Positions 15,516 to 23,648 of a DNA stretch of 64,000 nt are shown piece by piece. The stretch comes from Gordonia zhenghanii (lineage in GTDB: Bacteria > Actinomycetota > Actinomycetes > Mycobacteriales > Mycobacteriaceae): the NCBI RefSeq assembly GCF_021738965.1, contig NZ_JAKKOQ010000010.1, forward strand, positions 1 to 64,000, in the 5' to 3' direction. How positions within the stretch are numbered: the first letter of the stretch is position 1; every line of letters begins with the position of its first letter. A program made the translations under genes and the position numbers. Below the pieces are notes generated by a model. The model did no database searches, was not told the origin of the DNA, and saw only the letters and a program-made list of their open reading frames with translations.

Positions 15516-16465
15516 CCGCGGTGCTTGTCGACGGCCGGTCCGGGCGCGGCGCCGTCGATGTAGTCGCGCAGGTGCGCGAGGAATTGGGACGACAGATCGT
15601 CGCGCCAGCCGACGACGTCGCCCGACATGTGCGGGCTGATGTGGGCCCCGGGCAACGACCACAGCGGGTCGTCGGCGGGGAGCGGTTCGGTGACGAGCAC
15701 ATCGAGGTGTGCATCGAGCCGTCCGGCGGCGATCTCTGCGGTCAACGCCGTCTGGTCGACGAGCGGTCCGCGTCCGACGTTGATCACGTGCGCGCCGTCG
15801 GGCAGCGCCGCGAGTTCGCGGGCGCCGAGCATTCCCTGCGTCGCGTCGGTGAGGGGTGCGACCATCACGAGGTGGTCGACGTCGGGCAGGTGGTCCGCCA
15901 ACCGGGCGGAGTCGACGACAGTTCCGAAGTCGGGGTCGTCCTCGCGCGGGGTACGGCCGGCTCCGCGGACGTCGAGGCCGACGGCGCGCAGGATCCGCGC
16001 GATCGCGCGGCCGATGCCGCCGGTCCCGACGACCAGGGCGCGTCGTCCAGCTACTCGGGTGGTCTCCCGGTGCAGCCACTCGCCACTGCGCTGCAGTTCT
16101 TCGGTCCGGTGTAACTGCTTGTCGTGGGCGAAGACGCACGCCAGGACGTATTCGGCGATCGGGCCGTCGAAGACTCCGCGCGCGTTGGTCACCAGGACAT
16201 CGGAGTCGCGGAGTCCGTCGAACAGGATCTTGTCGACGCCTGCGGCAGCGACATGGACCCACCGCAGCGAATCGGCGGCGTTCCAGGCGTCGGCGAGTGC
16301 GTCGGAGAAGATGTCCCACACGAAGAGGGCGTCGGCACCGGGCAGCGCGGTGGCCAGCGACGACGCGGTCGCGGTCCGCACTTGCGCTAGGTGCGCGACG
16401 GTGTCGAGATCCTTCGGCGGTGCGACGCCGTCGGCGGTCAACAGGACGACGATCGGTTCTCCCAT
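15500..16465 (-). CDS. D-isomer-specific 2-hydroxyacid dehydrogenase family protein
   Basis: A 321-residue NAD(P)-dependent 2-hydroxyacid dehydrogenase. The Rossmann motif is 'ALVVGTGGIGRAIARIL'. The catalytic Arg is in 'HVINVGRGPLVDQTAL', the Glu in 'LVTEPLPADDPLWSLPG' and the His in 'AHISPHMSGD'. The reaction is reversible oxidation of a D-2-hydroxyacid or, for the glyoxylate/hydroxypyruvate reductase-like branch, reduction of a 2-oxoacid. The ATG at 16465 follows a GGTGGA ribosome site. The gap to the divergent aminotransferase gene contains the GntR-type palindrome ATTGTCGACAAT, so it is probably in the same regulon. Confidence 0.85.
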   Translation of the reverse strand: MGEPIVVLLTADGVAPPKDLDTVAHLAQVRTATASSLATALPGADALFVWDIFSDALADAWNAADSLRWVHVAAAGVDKILFDGLRDSDVLVTNARGVFDGPIAEYVLACVFAHDKQLHRTEELQRSGEWLHRETTRVAGRRALVVGTGGIGRAIARILRAVGLDVRGAGRTPREDDPDFGTVVDSARLADHLPDVDHLVMVAPLTDATQGMLGARELAALPDGAHVINVGRGPLVDQTALTAEIAAGRLDAHLDVLVTEPLPADDPLWSLPGAHISPHMSGDVVGWRDDLSSQFLAHLRDYIDGAAPGPAVDKHRGYVSG

Positions 16466-16489
16466 GGGTCCACCGTAGCCCCGACCACG

Positions 16490-16506
16490 ATTGTCGACAA
16501 TCCTAC
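16490..16506. promoter_or_regulatory. GntR-type operator, copy 1
   Basis: ATTGTCGACAAT at 16490-16501 is a perfect 12-bp palindrome that fits the FadR/GntR consensus TNGT-N-ACNA. With the next five bases (CCTAC) it forms a 17-mer repeated exactly at 21785-21801, upstream of the amidase-GntR operon. It lies 24 bp from the hydroxyacid dehydrogenase start and 42 bp from the aminotransferase start. A TTGACA, which may be a -35 box, follows at 16509. Confidence 0.65.
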
Positions 16507-16543
16507 CGTTGACAATAGTGGACAGGTCGCACACACTGGCCTC

Positions 16544-17836
16544 ATGAGTGGTGCATCCCTTTCCCCAGTCCTCAAGCAGGCGACACCGGTCGTGGTCGAG
16601 AGTGCGGCCGGGTCGTGGATACACGGTGTAGACGGGCGCGACTACCTGGACTTCACCACCGGCATCGGGGTGACGAGTACCGGGCACTGTCATCCCGACG
16701 TCGTGGCCGCCGCGCAGGCGCAGTGCGCGAAGATCATCCACGCGCAGTACACCACCGTCCTGCACAAGCCGCTGCTCGAATTGACCGAGAAACTCGGCGA
16801 GCACCTGCCCGACGGGATCGACTCGGTGTTCTACGCGAACTCGGGATCGGAGGCGGTCGAGGCTGCCGTCCGGTTGGCGCGAATGGCGACGGGGCGTCAG
16901 TACATCGTCACGGTCCAACGCGGATTCCACGGCCGTACGGTGGCGGCGGCGTCGCTGACGACGGCCGGAACCAAGTTCTCGGCGGGTTTCGGTCCGCTCA
17001 TGTCCGGTGTCGCGACGACGCCGTTCCCGGATGCGCTGCGGCTGAAGATGTCCGTCGACGACGCGGTCGACTACGCGCTCGCCGAGTTCGACTTCCTCCT
17101 CGCCACCCGGGTGAACCCGAGTGAGATCGCGGGCGTTCTGGTGGAACCGTTCCTCGGCGACGGCGGGTACATCGCCGTCCCGCCTCGCTTCCTGTCCGGG
17201 CTCGCCGAGCGGGCACGTGCGCACGGTGCACTGATGATCTTCGACGAAGTGCAGGCAGGTGTCGGACGCACCGGAAAGTTCTGGGGCCATCAGCACACTG
17301 AGGGGTTGGTCCCCGACATCATGATCACTGCGAAGGGCATCGCATCGGGTTTCCCGATCTCGGCAATCGCCGCGCCGGAGTCGATCATGGCCAAGGCGTG
17401 GCCGGGCTCGCAGGGCGGAACCTACGGCGGCAATGCCGTCGCCGCCGCTGCCGGGGTCGCGACCCTCGGCGTGATCGACCGGGAAGGCCTCGTCGAGAAC
17501 TCTCGAGCGCGGGGAGCGCAGTTGCTCGATGCGCTCCGCGCCGACCTGTCCGGTGTCAGCGAGATCTGTGACATCCGGGGGACAGGTCTGATGCTGGCCG
17601 TCGAGTTCGGCGACCCGACGGCGCCCGCGGGCGGAGCCGCTTCCGCCGACGCCGCTCGCCTTGCCGCCGCCGTCCAGCAGGCGTGCATCGACGAAGACCT
17701 GCTGACGCTGACGTGCGGACCGACCGGGTCGATCGTTCGGATCATCCCGCCATTGGTCGTCACCGCGGACGAGATCGACACCGGCGCAGCCCGATTCGGT
17801 CGAGCGGTGCGTCGCGTGGTTGGAGCGCAGTCATGA
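16544..17836 (+). CDS. Class III aminotransferase (4-aminobutyrate/omega-amino acid type)
   Basis: A 430-residue PLP enzyme of fold type I, class III. Landmarks are 'YANSGSEAVEAAVRLAR' (PLP-phosphate cup), 'RGFHGRTVAA', 'LMIFDEVQAGVGRTGKFW' with the PLP-pyridine Asp234, and 'MITAKGIASGFP' with Lys264 as the Schiff-base lysine. The family moves the terminal amino group of GABA or similar omega-amino acids to 2-oxoglutarate or pyruvate, yielding a semialdehyde. The next gene, coupled by ATGA overlap, is a semialdehyde-type aldehyde dehydrogenase, which fits a GabT/GabD-like pair. The ATG at 16544 is only 42 bp from the GntR operator. Confidence 0.88.
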   Translation: MSGASLSPVLKQATPVVVESAAGSWIHGVDGRDYLDFTTGIGVTSTGHCHPDVVAAAQAQCAKIIHAQYTTVLHKPLLELTEKLGEHLPDGIDSVFYANSGSEAVEAAVRLARMATGRQYIVTVQRGFHGRTVAAASLTTAGTKFSAGFGPLMSGVATTPFPDALRLKMSVDDAVDYALAEFDFLLATRVNPSEIAGVLVEPFLGDGGYIAVPPRFLSGLAERARAHGALMIFDEVQAGVGRTGKFWGHQHTEGLVPDIMITAKGIASGFPISAIAAPESIMAKAWPGSQGGTYGGNAVAAAAGVATLGVIDREGLVENSRARGAQLLDALRADLSGVSEICDIRGTGLMLAVEFGDPTAPAGGAASADAARLAAAVQQACIDEDLLTLTCGPTGSIVRIIPPLVVTADEIDTGAARFGRAVRRVVGAQS

Positions 17837-19296
17837 CCCGCTCCGTGGCCGATATCATCGCAGGCCTGGGAACGGGCATCTACCGCGACGGCCGGTGGCA
17901 CACCGCGTCGTCCGGCGACACGTTCACCGTCGAGAATCCGGCCACCGGCGAGACGATCGCGACCCTGTCCGACGGCGGGCCCGATGACGCGAGCGCTGCC
18001 GTCGCAGCTGCCGCGGCCAACCAACGGGACTGGGCCGCCGTACCCACCCGCACCCGGTCGGAGATCCTCCGTCGCGCCTACGAACTCGTCCTCGAGCGAG
18101 CCGACGAGCTCGCTGCGGTGATGACCGCAGAGATGGGTAAGCCGCTCGCCGAGGCCCGCGGCGAGGTCGGTTACGCAGCCGAGTTCTTCCGGTGGTTCGC
18201 CGAGGAGGCCGTCCGGGTCCGCGGCGACGCGCGACGCAGCCCCGACGGGAAGTCTCGATTCTTCGTCACCTCGGAGCCGGTAGGCCCGTCGATCCTGATC
18301 ACACCGTGGAACTTCCCCCTCGCGATGGTCTCCCGCAAGATCGGTCCGGCGATCGCGGCAGGCTGCACAATGGTCTACAAACCGGCCGAGCTCACTCCGC
18401 TCACCTCCCTGTACGTCGTCGACCTCTTGGCCGAGGCCGGACTGCCAGACGGCGTCCTATCGGTGGTGTGCACGACGTCGCCGGGCCCGGTCGTGTCGAC
18501 CTGGATCGACTCGGGTCAGGCGCGGAAGCTGTCGTTCACCGGGTCGACTCCCGTCGGGAAGGTCCTGCTCGAGCAGTGCGCGCGTGGCGTCCTCCGGACG
18601 TCGATGGAGTTGGGCGGCAACGCGCCCTTCATCGTCTGCGCCGATGCCGACATCGACACCGCGGTGGACGCCGCAATGGTCGCCAAGACCCGCAACATGG
18701 GGCAGGCGTGCACGGCGGCGAACCGGATGCTGGTGCACTGCAGCAGGATCGACGAGTTCTCGGCAGCGTTGACGGAACGGATGTCGGCGCTGACCGTCGG
18801 CGACGGCGCCGCGGAGGGAACCGACATCGGGCCGCTCGTCGAAGCGAAGGCGCTCGACAAGGTCGAGAGTCTGGTCGGCGACGCCGTCGCCCGCGGCGCG
18901 AAGGTCCTGTGCGGCGGCGAGCGCATTGAGGGCGCCGGGCACTTCTACCCGCCGACCGTCCTCACCGATGTCGACCCAGCTGCCGAGTTGATGAGCACTG
19001 AAGTCTTCGGCCCGGTCGCGGCGATCGTCCCGTTCGACACCGACGACGAAGCCGTCGCCGCCGCGAACGACACCGAGTTCGGTCTCGTCGCGTACGTGAT
19101 GACGGAGTCCGCCGACCGCGGGTTCTCGATCGCCGAGCGCCTCGAATCGGGCATGGTCGGATTCAACACCGGCCTGGTGTCCAATCCCGCCGCCCCGTTC
19201 GGCGGTGTGAAGCAGTCGGGCCTCGGCCGCGAAGGCGGCCTGACTGGAATCGACGAGTTCCTGGAGACGAAGTACGTGGCGATGCCAGTGCGGTGA
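17833..19296 (+). CDS. NAD(P)-dependent (succinate-)semialdehyde dehydrogenase
   Basis: A 487-residue aldehyde dehydrogenase. Catalytic residues are N160 in 'LITPWNFPLAM', E259 in 'SMELGGNAPFIV' and C293 in 'GQACTAANR'. The 'GGVKQSGLGREGG' and 'FLETKYV' C-terminus is like succinate-semialdehyde dehydrogenases. The product would be a dicarboxylate such as succinate when paired with the upstream aminotransferase. It starts inside the stop codon of the aminotransferase gene (ATGA), so the two are coupled. A long repeat array lies downstream before the convergent GntR gene. Confidence 0.88.
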   Translation: MTRSVADIIAGLGTGIYRDGRWHTASSGDTFTVENPATGETIATLSDGGPDDASAAVAAAAANQRDWAAVPTRTRSEILRRAYELVLERADELAAVMTAEMGKPLAEARGEVGYAAEFFRWFAEEAVRVRGDARRSPDGKSRFFVTSEPVGPSILITPWNFPLAMVSRKIGPAIAAGCTMVYKPAELTPLTSLYVVDLLAEAGLPDGVLSVVCTTSPGPVVSTWIDSGQARKLSFTGSTPVGKVLLEQCARGVLRTSMELGGNAPFIVCADADIDTAVDAAMVAKTRNMGQACTAANRMLVHCSRIDEFSAALTERMSALTVGDGAAEGTDIGPLVEAKALDKVESLVGDAVARGAKVLCGGERIEGAGHFYPPTVLTDVDPAAELMSTEVFGPVAAIVPFDTDDEAVAAANDTEFGLVAYVMTESADRGFSIAERLESGMVGFNTGLVSNPAAPFGGVKQSGLGREGGLTGIDEFLETKYVAMPVR

Positions 19297-19353
19297 CCCC
19301 ACCCGCTGCCCGCTGCTCGAACTCCCCACGTCGCCGGTCGAGCTTCCTACGTC

Positions 19354-19609
19354 GCTGGTCGAGCGGAGTCGAGACGCTGCCCGCTGGTCGAGCGGAGTCG
19401 AGACGCTGCCCGCTGGTCGAGCGGAGTCGAGACGCTGCCCGCTGGTCGAGCGGAGTCGAGACCGCAAGTCGCGCAAAGGGATCTCGACTCCGCTCGATCA
19501 ACGGGGGACTCCGCTCGATCAACGGGGGACTCCGCTCGATCAACGGGGACTCCGCTCGATCAACGAGGACTTCGCTCGATCAACGGGGAGCCCGCTCGAT
19601 CAACGGGCG
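19354..19609. repeat. Inverted arrays of short tandem repeats between convergent genes
   Basis: Four copies of a 29-bp unit starting GCTGGTCGAGCGGAGTCGAG begin at 19354, 19383, 19412 and 19441. After a short centre (about 19463-19485) come six copies of a 20-21-bp unit, CGCTCGATCAACGGGGGACT and variants, starting near 19486, 19507, 19528, 19548, 19568 and 19588. The second unit is the reverse complement of the core of the first (TCGAGCGGAGTCGAGA versus TCTCGACTCCGCTCGA). The array can fold into very large hairpins. It fills the 327-bp gap between the stops of the aldehyde dehydrogenase and GntR genes; no gene is seen in it. It probably ends transcription from both sides. Confidence 0.85.
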
Positions 19610-19623
19610 GCCCGAGGGCCGAG

Positions 19624-20286
19624 CTAGGTCAGACGGGCCAGGCCGTCGCGCATGTGGTCGTCGAGCAGGGCGGTGGCGCGGGCGACGTCGCCGGCGCGGA
19701 CGGAGTCGGCGAGAGCGCGATGCTCGGCGGCCCGGTCCTCGTCTGGGCCGTACGTCGGGGCCGTGGCGCGCAGACACATGCTGGTCTCGACGATGACGGT
19801 CTCGTGGACCTGGGACAGGCGGGGCGAGCCTGCGGCTTCGACGAGTTCGTGGTGGAAGTCGAGGTCGGCGTCGACCATCGCAGCCGAGTCCGGGCGGTCC
19901 GCATGCGCGACCATCTTCTCGACGGCGGCGTCGAGCCGGTCGGCGCACGTCGGACCGTTGCCTGCAGCGAGGACCTGTTCGATCGCGGCGCGTTCGATGG
20001 TGGTCCGCAGCAGGTACATGTCCGACACCGCGTCCGGCGTCAACTCCGGCACGAACAGGCCGCGGTTGCGGAGCGCGACGAGCAGGCCCTCCTGCGTCAA
20101 CCGTTGCATCGCCTCGCGTAGCGGTCCGCGACTCACGCCGAGCTGACCGGCGAGCGCCGCCTCGCCCAGTTGGCCGCCCGGCGGAAAGTCGCCCGCGGCG
20201 ATCGCTCGACGCAACGACCGTGCGATCAGCGCGGGCGTCGACTCTTGGACCACCGGAGTGAGTGATCTGGAGATCTGGTCGGTCAC
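19624..20286 (-). CDS. GntR family regulator with FCD domain
   Basis: A 220-residue FadR-subfamily GntR regulator. The winged HTH is at about residues 10-75 ('LIARSLRRAIAAGDFPPGGQLGEAALAGQLGVSRGPLREAMQRLTQEGLL'). The FCD ligand domain spans about residues 85-215, with the metal-type motif D-x2-F-H in 'DADLDFHHELV' and His residues in 'AAEHRALADSV' and 'LLDDHMRDG'. FCD domains bind small carboxylates, often through a metal. The GTG start overlaps the amidase stop (GTGA), so it is co-translated with the amidase. It is the obvious candidate to bind the two ATTGTCGACAAT sites flanking this cluster. Confidence 0.88.
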   Translation of the reverse strand: MTDQISRSLTPVVQESTPALIARSLRRAIAAGDFPPGGQLGEAALAGQLGVSRGPLREAMQRLTQEGLLVALRNRGLFVPELTPDAVSDMYLLRTTIERAAIEQVLAAGNGPTCADRLDAAVEKMVAHADRPDSAAMVDADLDFHHELVEAAGSPRLSQVHETVIVETSMCLRATAPTYGPDEDRAAEHRALADSVRAGDVARATALLDDHMRDGLARLT

Positions 20287-21752
20287 GTGACGGCCTGACT
20301 GCTCGCGTGCACTCGCGGCCGTGGCACTCGGCCTGCGACGCGCGTCTCGAGGGCCGCACCGGTTCGGACCACCATGCGGTCGGCGAACCGGGCGCCGACG
20401 AGCTGGACGCCCACAGGGAGGCCCGAATCCGTCATCCCGCACGGGACCGACAGTGCCGGTTGCTGAGTCATGTTGAAAAGGTAGGTGTACGGGGTCCACG
20501 AGGTCCAATCAGGGCTGTGCCAGTCCTTCGGGACGTCGGCGCCTGCCGCGAACGCGGGGATCGGGATCGTCGGAGTCACGAGAATGTCGTACGTGTGGTG
20601 GACCGCACCGAGTCGCACGCCCAACGCCATCCGCTCGGCGACGGCGTCGAGGTAGTCCTGCGCGGTGAAGTCGTGGTAACGGCTCAACGCATCGCGCAGA
20701 GTCGGATCGATCCGGTCGATCGCGCCGTCGCCCAACGGTTTCACCACCGCCGCCGCGCCCGCGAACCACAGGACGTGGAAGGCGTCGACGGGGTCGGAGA
20801 GTCCGAGCTCGATCTCGTCGACGTCTGCCCCGAGATCGGTGAGTGCACGGACAGCGACGTCCACCTCGCGTTCGACGTCGGGATCGTTGACGCCGAATCC
20901 GAGGTTCCGGCTGTACGCGACGCGCACGCCGTCCAACGGCAGGTCCGACCGTCCGACGTCGAGTGCTGCGGCGAGGTAGCCCTCGCCGCCGGGGCACGTC
21001 GCCGACGGAGGGACCACTGACCAGTCACGCGAGTCGGGCCGGATCAGTTCGTCCATGAACGCCGCGGTGTCGAGGACGGTGCGCGTCATCGGGCCGGCGT
21101 GCGCGAGCGTCCCGAACGGACTCGACGGGAACATCGGGATCACGCCGTAGGTCGGCTTCAGAGCGACGGTCCCGGTGAACGCTGCTGGGATCCGGACCGA
21201 GCCTCCCGCGTCCGTGCCGGTCGAGAGCGGGCCGAGGCCCGCGGCGACCGCGGCAGCCGACCCGCCGCTCGATCCGCCGGGGGTCAGGCTCGGATCGTAC
21301 GGATTCGTGGTCGCTCCGAGGAGAAGCGAGTCGGTGACGCCCTTCCACGCGAACTCGGGGGTCGTCGTCTTGCCGACCACCACGCAGCCCGCTTTGAGCG
21401 TGGCCGCGGTGACCGGGGCGTCGACCGTCGGCGGTGTGCCGTCGTCGGCCTCGGCGAGCAGCGTGGACCCGCGGTAGGTGGGGTGCCCGGCGGTGAGGAA
21501 GACGTCCTTGATGGAGGTCGGGACTCCGTCGAGCGGGCTGAGTGTCCGTCCGTCGCGATACCGCTGCAGTGCCTCGCGCGCCGAAGCGCGCGCTCCCTCG
21601 TGGTCGACGAGGCAGAACGCCGTCAACTGGTCGTTCACTCGATCGATGGCATCGAGGACCGCGTTGGTCGCCTCGACGGGCGAGAGGGTCCCGGTGCGGT
21701 ACGCGTCCGTGAGCTCCAGGGCGGAGAGAGTGCAGATGTCGCGAGAATCCAT
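20283..21752 (-). CDS. Amidase (amidase signature family)
   Basis: A 489-residue amidase-signature hydrolase with the Ser-cisSer-Lys triad visible: K82 in 'PTSIKDVF', S161 in 'TPGGSSGGSAAAVA' and nucleophile S185 in 'GTDAGGSVRIPA'. The family hydrolyses amides to acid plus ammonia or amine. Length is typical for free-standing amidases and lactamases rather than the GatA subunit, and no gatB or gatC is adjacent. Regulatory linkage to an omega-aminotransferase and semialdehyde dehydrogenase suggests an amide or lactam of an omega-amino acid as substrate (inference). A GntR palindrome lies 33-44 bp upstream of the ATG. Confidence 0.85.
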   Translation of the reverse strand: MDSRDICTLSALELTDAYRTGTLSPVEATNAVLDAIDRVNDQLTAFCLVDHEGARASAREALQRYRDGRTLSPLDGVPTSIKDVFLTAGHPTYRGSTLLAEADDGTPPTVDAPVTAATLKAGCVVVGKTTTPEFAWKGVTDSLLLGATTNPYDPSLTPGGSSGGSAAAVAAGLGPLSTGTDAGGSVRIPAAFTGTVALKPTYGVIPMFPSSPFGTLAHAGPMTRTVLDTAAFMDELIRPDSRDWSVVPPSATCPGGEGYLAAALDVGRSDLPLDGVRVAYSRNLGFGVNDPDVEREVDVAVRALTDLGADVDEIELGLSDPVDAFHVLWFAGAAAVVKPLGDGAIDRIDPTLRDALSRYHDFTAQDYLDAVAERMALGVRLGAVHHTYDILVTPTIPIPAFAAGADVPKDWHSPDWTSWTPYTYLFNMTQQPALSVPCGMTDSGLPVGVQLVGARFADRMVVRTGAALETRVAGRVPRPRVHASSQAVT

Positions 21753-21784
21753 GTGAGCGACCGCCTTCGACGAGAAATCGACTG

Positions 21785-21801
21785 ATTGTCGACAATCCTA
21801 C
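21785..21801. promoter_or_regulatory. GntR-type operator, copy 2
   Basis: ATTGTCGACAATCCTAC is identical over 17 bp to the sequence at 16490-16506 and contains the perfect palindrome ATTGTCGACAAT. It lies upstream of the amidase-GntR operon, giving autoregulation if the encoded GntR protein binds here. Confidence 0.65.
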
Positions 21802-21876
21802 ATCGAATGTGGGCGTCGTCAATGACCCCGAGGTGGGGTCGACTCCTTGACTGCTCGGCCGTGCGACGATAGAAAG

Positions 21877-21890
21877 TAAGCAATCGCTTA
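21877..21890. promoter_or_regulatory. Inverted repeat upstream of SDR gene
   Basis: TAAGC-AATC-GCTTA is a perfect 5-bp-arm dyad 36 bp before the SDR ATG. It resembles a TetR-type operator. No TetR gene is adjacent. Confidence 0.4.
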
Positions 21891-21926
21891 TTTTTGAACT
21901 GGCGTCGCCAACGCAGGGAGAGTCGC

Positions 21927-22673
21927 ATGACCGCACGTTTCGCCGGAAAGACCGCCATCATCACGGGATCGAGTCGAGGGATCGGACTGGGGATCGCCCG
22001 CCGTCTCGTCGCCGACGGCGCGAAGGTCGTCATCACCGCTCGCAAGCAGGACGCACTCGACGGCGCCGTAGCCGAACTCGGCGGATCCGACGTCGCGCTG
22101 GCCGTCGCAGGCCCGGCCGACGACTCCGATCATCAGGACGAAGTGATCGCGAAGGCCATCGAGACCTTCGGCAGCGCCGACTTCTTCGTCAACAACACTG
22201 GCATCAACCCGGTGTACGGCTCGCTCATGGACATCGACGCCGGCGCTGCGCGGAAGATCCTGGACGTCAACGTGGTCTCCACCCTCCAGTGGACGCAGAA
22301 GGTGTATCGGGCGTGGCAGCAGGAGCACGGCGGAGCCGTCGTCAACGTCGCATCCGTCGCAGGTATCCGTCCCGCGCCGGGGATCGCGTTCTACGGAGTG
22401 TCGAAGGCTGCCGTCATCGACCTCACCTCGTCGCTCGCCGAGGAACTCGGACCGGACATCCGGGTCAACGCGGTAGCGCCCGCCGTGGTTAAGACCCGCT
22501 TCGCGACCGCACTGTACGAAGGCCGTGAAGAAGAGGTCGCGTCGGCGTACCCGCTCAAGCGTCTCGGCGTCCCGGACGACATCGGGTCGGTCGTCGCCTT
22601 CCTTCTGTCGGACGACGCGGGCTGGATGACCGGTCAGACGCTAACCGTCGACGGTGGTGTCTTGCTCCACTGA
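21927..22673 (+). CDS. SDR family oxidoreductase (FabG-like)
   Basis: A 248-residue classical SDR. The cofactor motif TGSSRGIG is at residues 13-20, N-N-T-G at 89-92, and catalytic Y156-x3-K160 in 'FYGVSK'. The C-terminus 'GWMTGQTLTVDGGVLLH' is the standard SDR end. It resembles 3-oxoacyl-ACP reductase-like SDRs; the substrate is not known. Start is the ATG after a GGGAGA ribosome site. The 3' end overlaps the convergent membrane-protein gene by 33 bp. Confidence 0.85.
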   Translation: MTARFAGKTAIITGSSRGIGLGIARRLVADGAKVVITARKQDALDGAVAELGGSDVALAVAGPADDSDHQDEVIAKAIETFGSADFFVNNTGINPVYGSLMDIDAGAARKILDVNVVSTLQWTQKVYRAWQQEHGGAVVNVASVAGIRPAPGIAFYGVSKAAVIDLTSSLAEELGPDIRVNAVAPAVVKTRFATALYEGREEEVASAYPLKRLGVPDDIGSVVAFLLSDDAGWMTGQTLTVDGGVLLH

Positions 22674-23648
22674 CGTCGCGGGTTCGGGGACAACTCGACT
22701 CTGCGAACCGACTCGATCGTATTCGCGAGCGATCAACTGAACCCAGCGCCGGTCCGACAGGTCGGTCGGCGTCGTCAGTGTGTCCGGATCGATCGGGGTC
22801 ACCTCGGTGCTGCGCAGCCATGTCGCGATCTCGTGAGCGCGGTCGCGCGGGGATCCGTGATCGGCTTCGTCGCCCGGCGTGATCAGGCCGGCGCCCGCAT
22901 GCAGGTACAGGCCGTCGAGGATCTGCGAGACCCGGTCGTCGGCTGCCAGGACGGTCGTCGCCGACTTGTAGTCGCCGGATGCGACCTCCGGGTGAGCTGT
23001 CGCCAACGCGGTCCACAGTCGGTCGGTGCGACGCAGGTCGCGCCGTGCGGAGAAGAACGACGTCAACATGACCGACGAGCACGCGAAGCTGATGATGATG
23101 ATGGCGACCGCCCACCAGCCGCTCTCCGGGTCTGGATGGGCGAGGTCGAGCGCCAGAACGACGGTGGCCACGGTGTTCCCCGCCAAGAAATAGGCGATGG
23201 CCCGGCCCAACGGGTGCCAGGCGACGTACCGCACCCCGTTGGCCAGTGCGAACACGCCTGCCACGACGACGAACACCGATCCGACGATCGCGTCGCCGGT
23301 CACGCCCATCACGACGAGGTCGACGAGCGCCAGCGCGATCGTTACGACGGTGACGACGTGCAGGACACGCTGCGTCATTCGCGGCAGTGTGGCGACGCCG
23401 ATCAGAGTCGTCGCGGTCGCCACCACCACCCAGCAGCCGACGAAGGCTAAGACCGGAACGGCGTCGCCGAGAGGTTCGAGGATCACCGACACGGTGGGCG
23501 TCCGGACCGCGGCAGCGGCGGCGACTCCGACGGCGGCGACGGCGACCGAGGTGCGTGCCAACGACGGCGGTCGGACGGTGAGCCGTCCGATGCGGGCGCC
23601 GACCGCGGCAGCACACAGCACCGCGATCACCCAGGTGAGCCAGGTCAT
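22641..23648 (-). CDS. Multi-pass membrane protein (MAB_1171c-like)
   Basis: A 335-residue integral membrane protein. Residues 1 to about 205 form roughly seven hydrophobic segments, beginning 'MTWLTWVIAVLCAAAVGARI'. The last ~130 residues are a soluble, probably cytosolic domain ('DLRRTDRLWTALATAHPEVASGDYKSATTVLAADDRVSQILDGL'). The layout resembles actinobacterial proteins annotated as MAB_1171c-family putative transporters, which tend to sit beside XRE regulators and ImmA/IrrE proteases. That neighbourhood is present here: the ImmA/IrrE gene is immediately upstream with a 4-bp ATGA overlap. A sensor or signalling role is as likely as transport. Confidence 0.65.
   Translation of the reverse strand: MTWLTWVIAVLCAAAVGARIGRLTVRPPSLARTSVAVAAVGVAAAAAVRTPTVSVILEPLGDAVPVLAFVGCWVVVATATTLIGVATLPRMTQRVLHVVTVVTIALALVDLVVMGVTGDAIVGSVFVVVAGVFALANGVRYVAWHPLGRAIAYFLAGNTVATVVLALDLAHPDPESGWWAVAIIIISFACSSVMLTSFFSARRDLRRTDRLWTALATAHPEVASGDYKSATTVLAADDRVSQILDGLYLHAGAGLITPGDEADHGSPRDRAHEIATWLRSTEVTPIDPDTLTTPTDLSDRRWVQLIAREYDRVGSQSRVVPEPATSVEQDTTVDG

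Noticed and set aside
14877..16319. 480-codon leftward open frame across the LysR and hydroxyacid dehydrogenase genes
   Set aside because: Translation is almost all Arg/Pro/Gly with no domain, and it conflicts with two well-supported genes.
19354..19470. Four 29-bp repeats that could suggest a CRISPR array
   Set aside because: The units are directly adjacent with no unique spacers, an inverted array follows, and no cas genes are in the window. It belongs to a REP-like family also seen at 44.4 kb.
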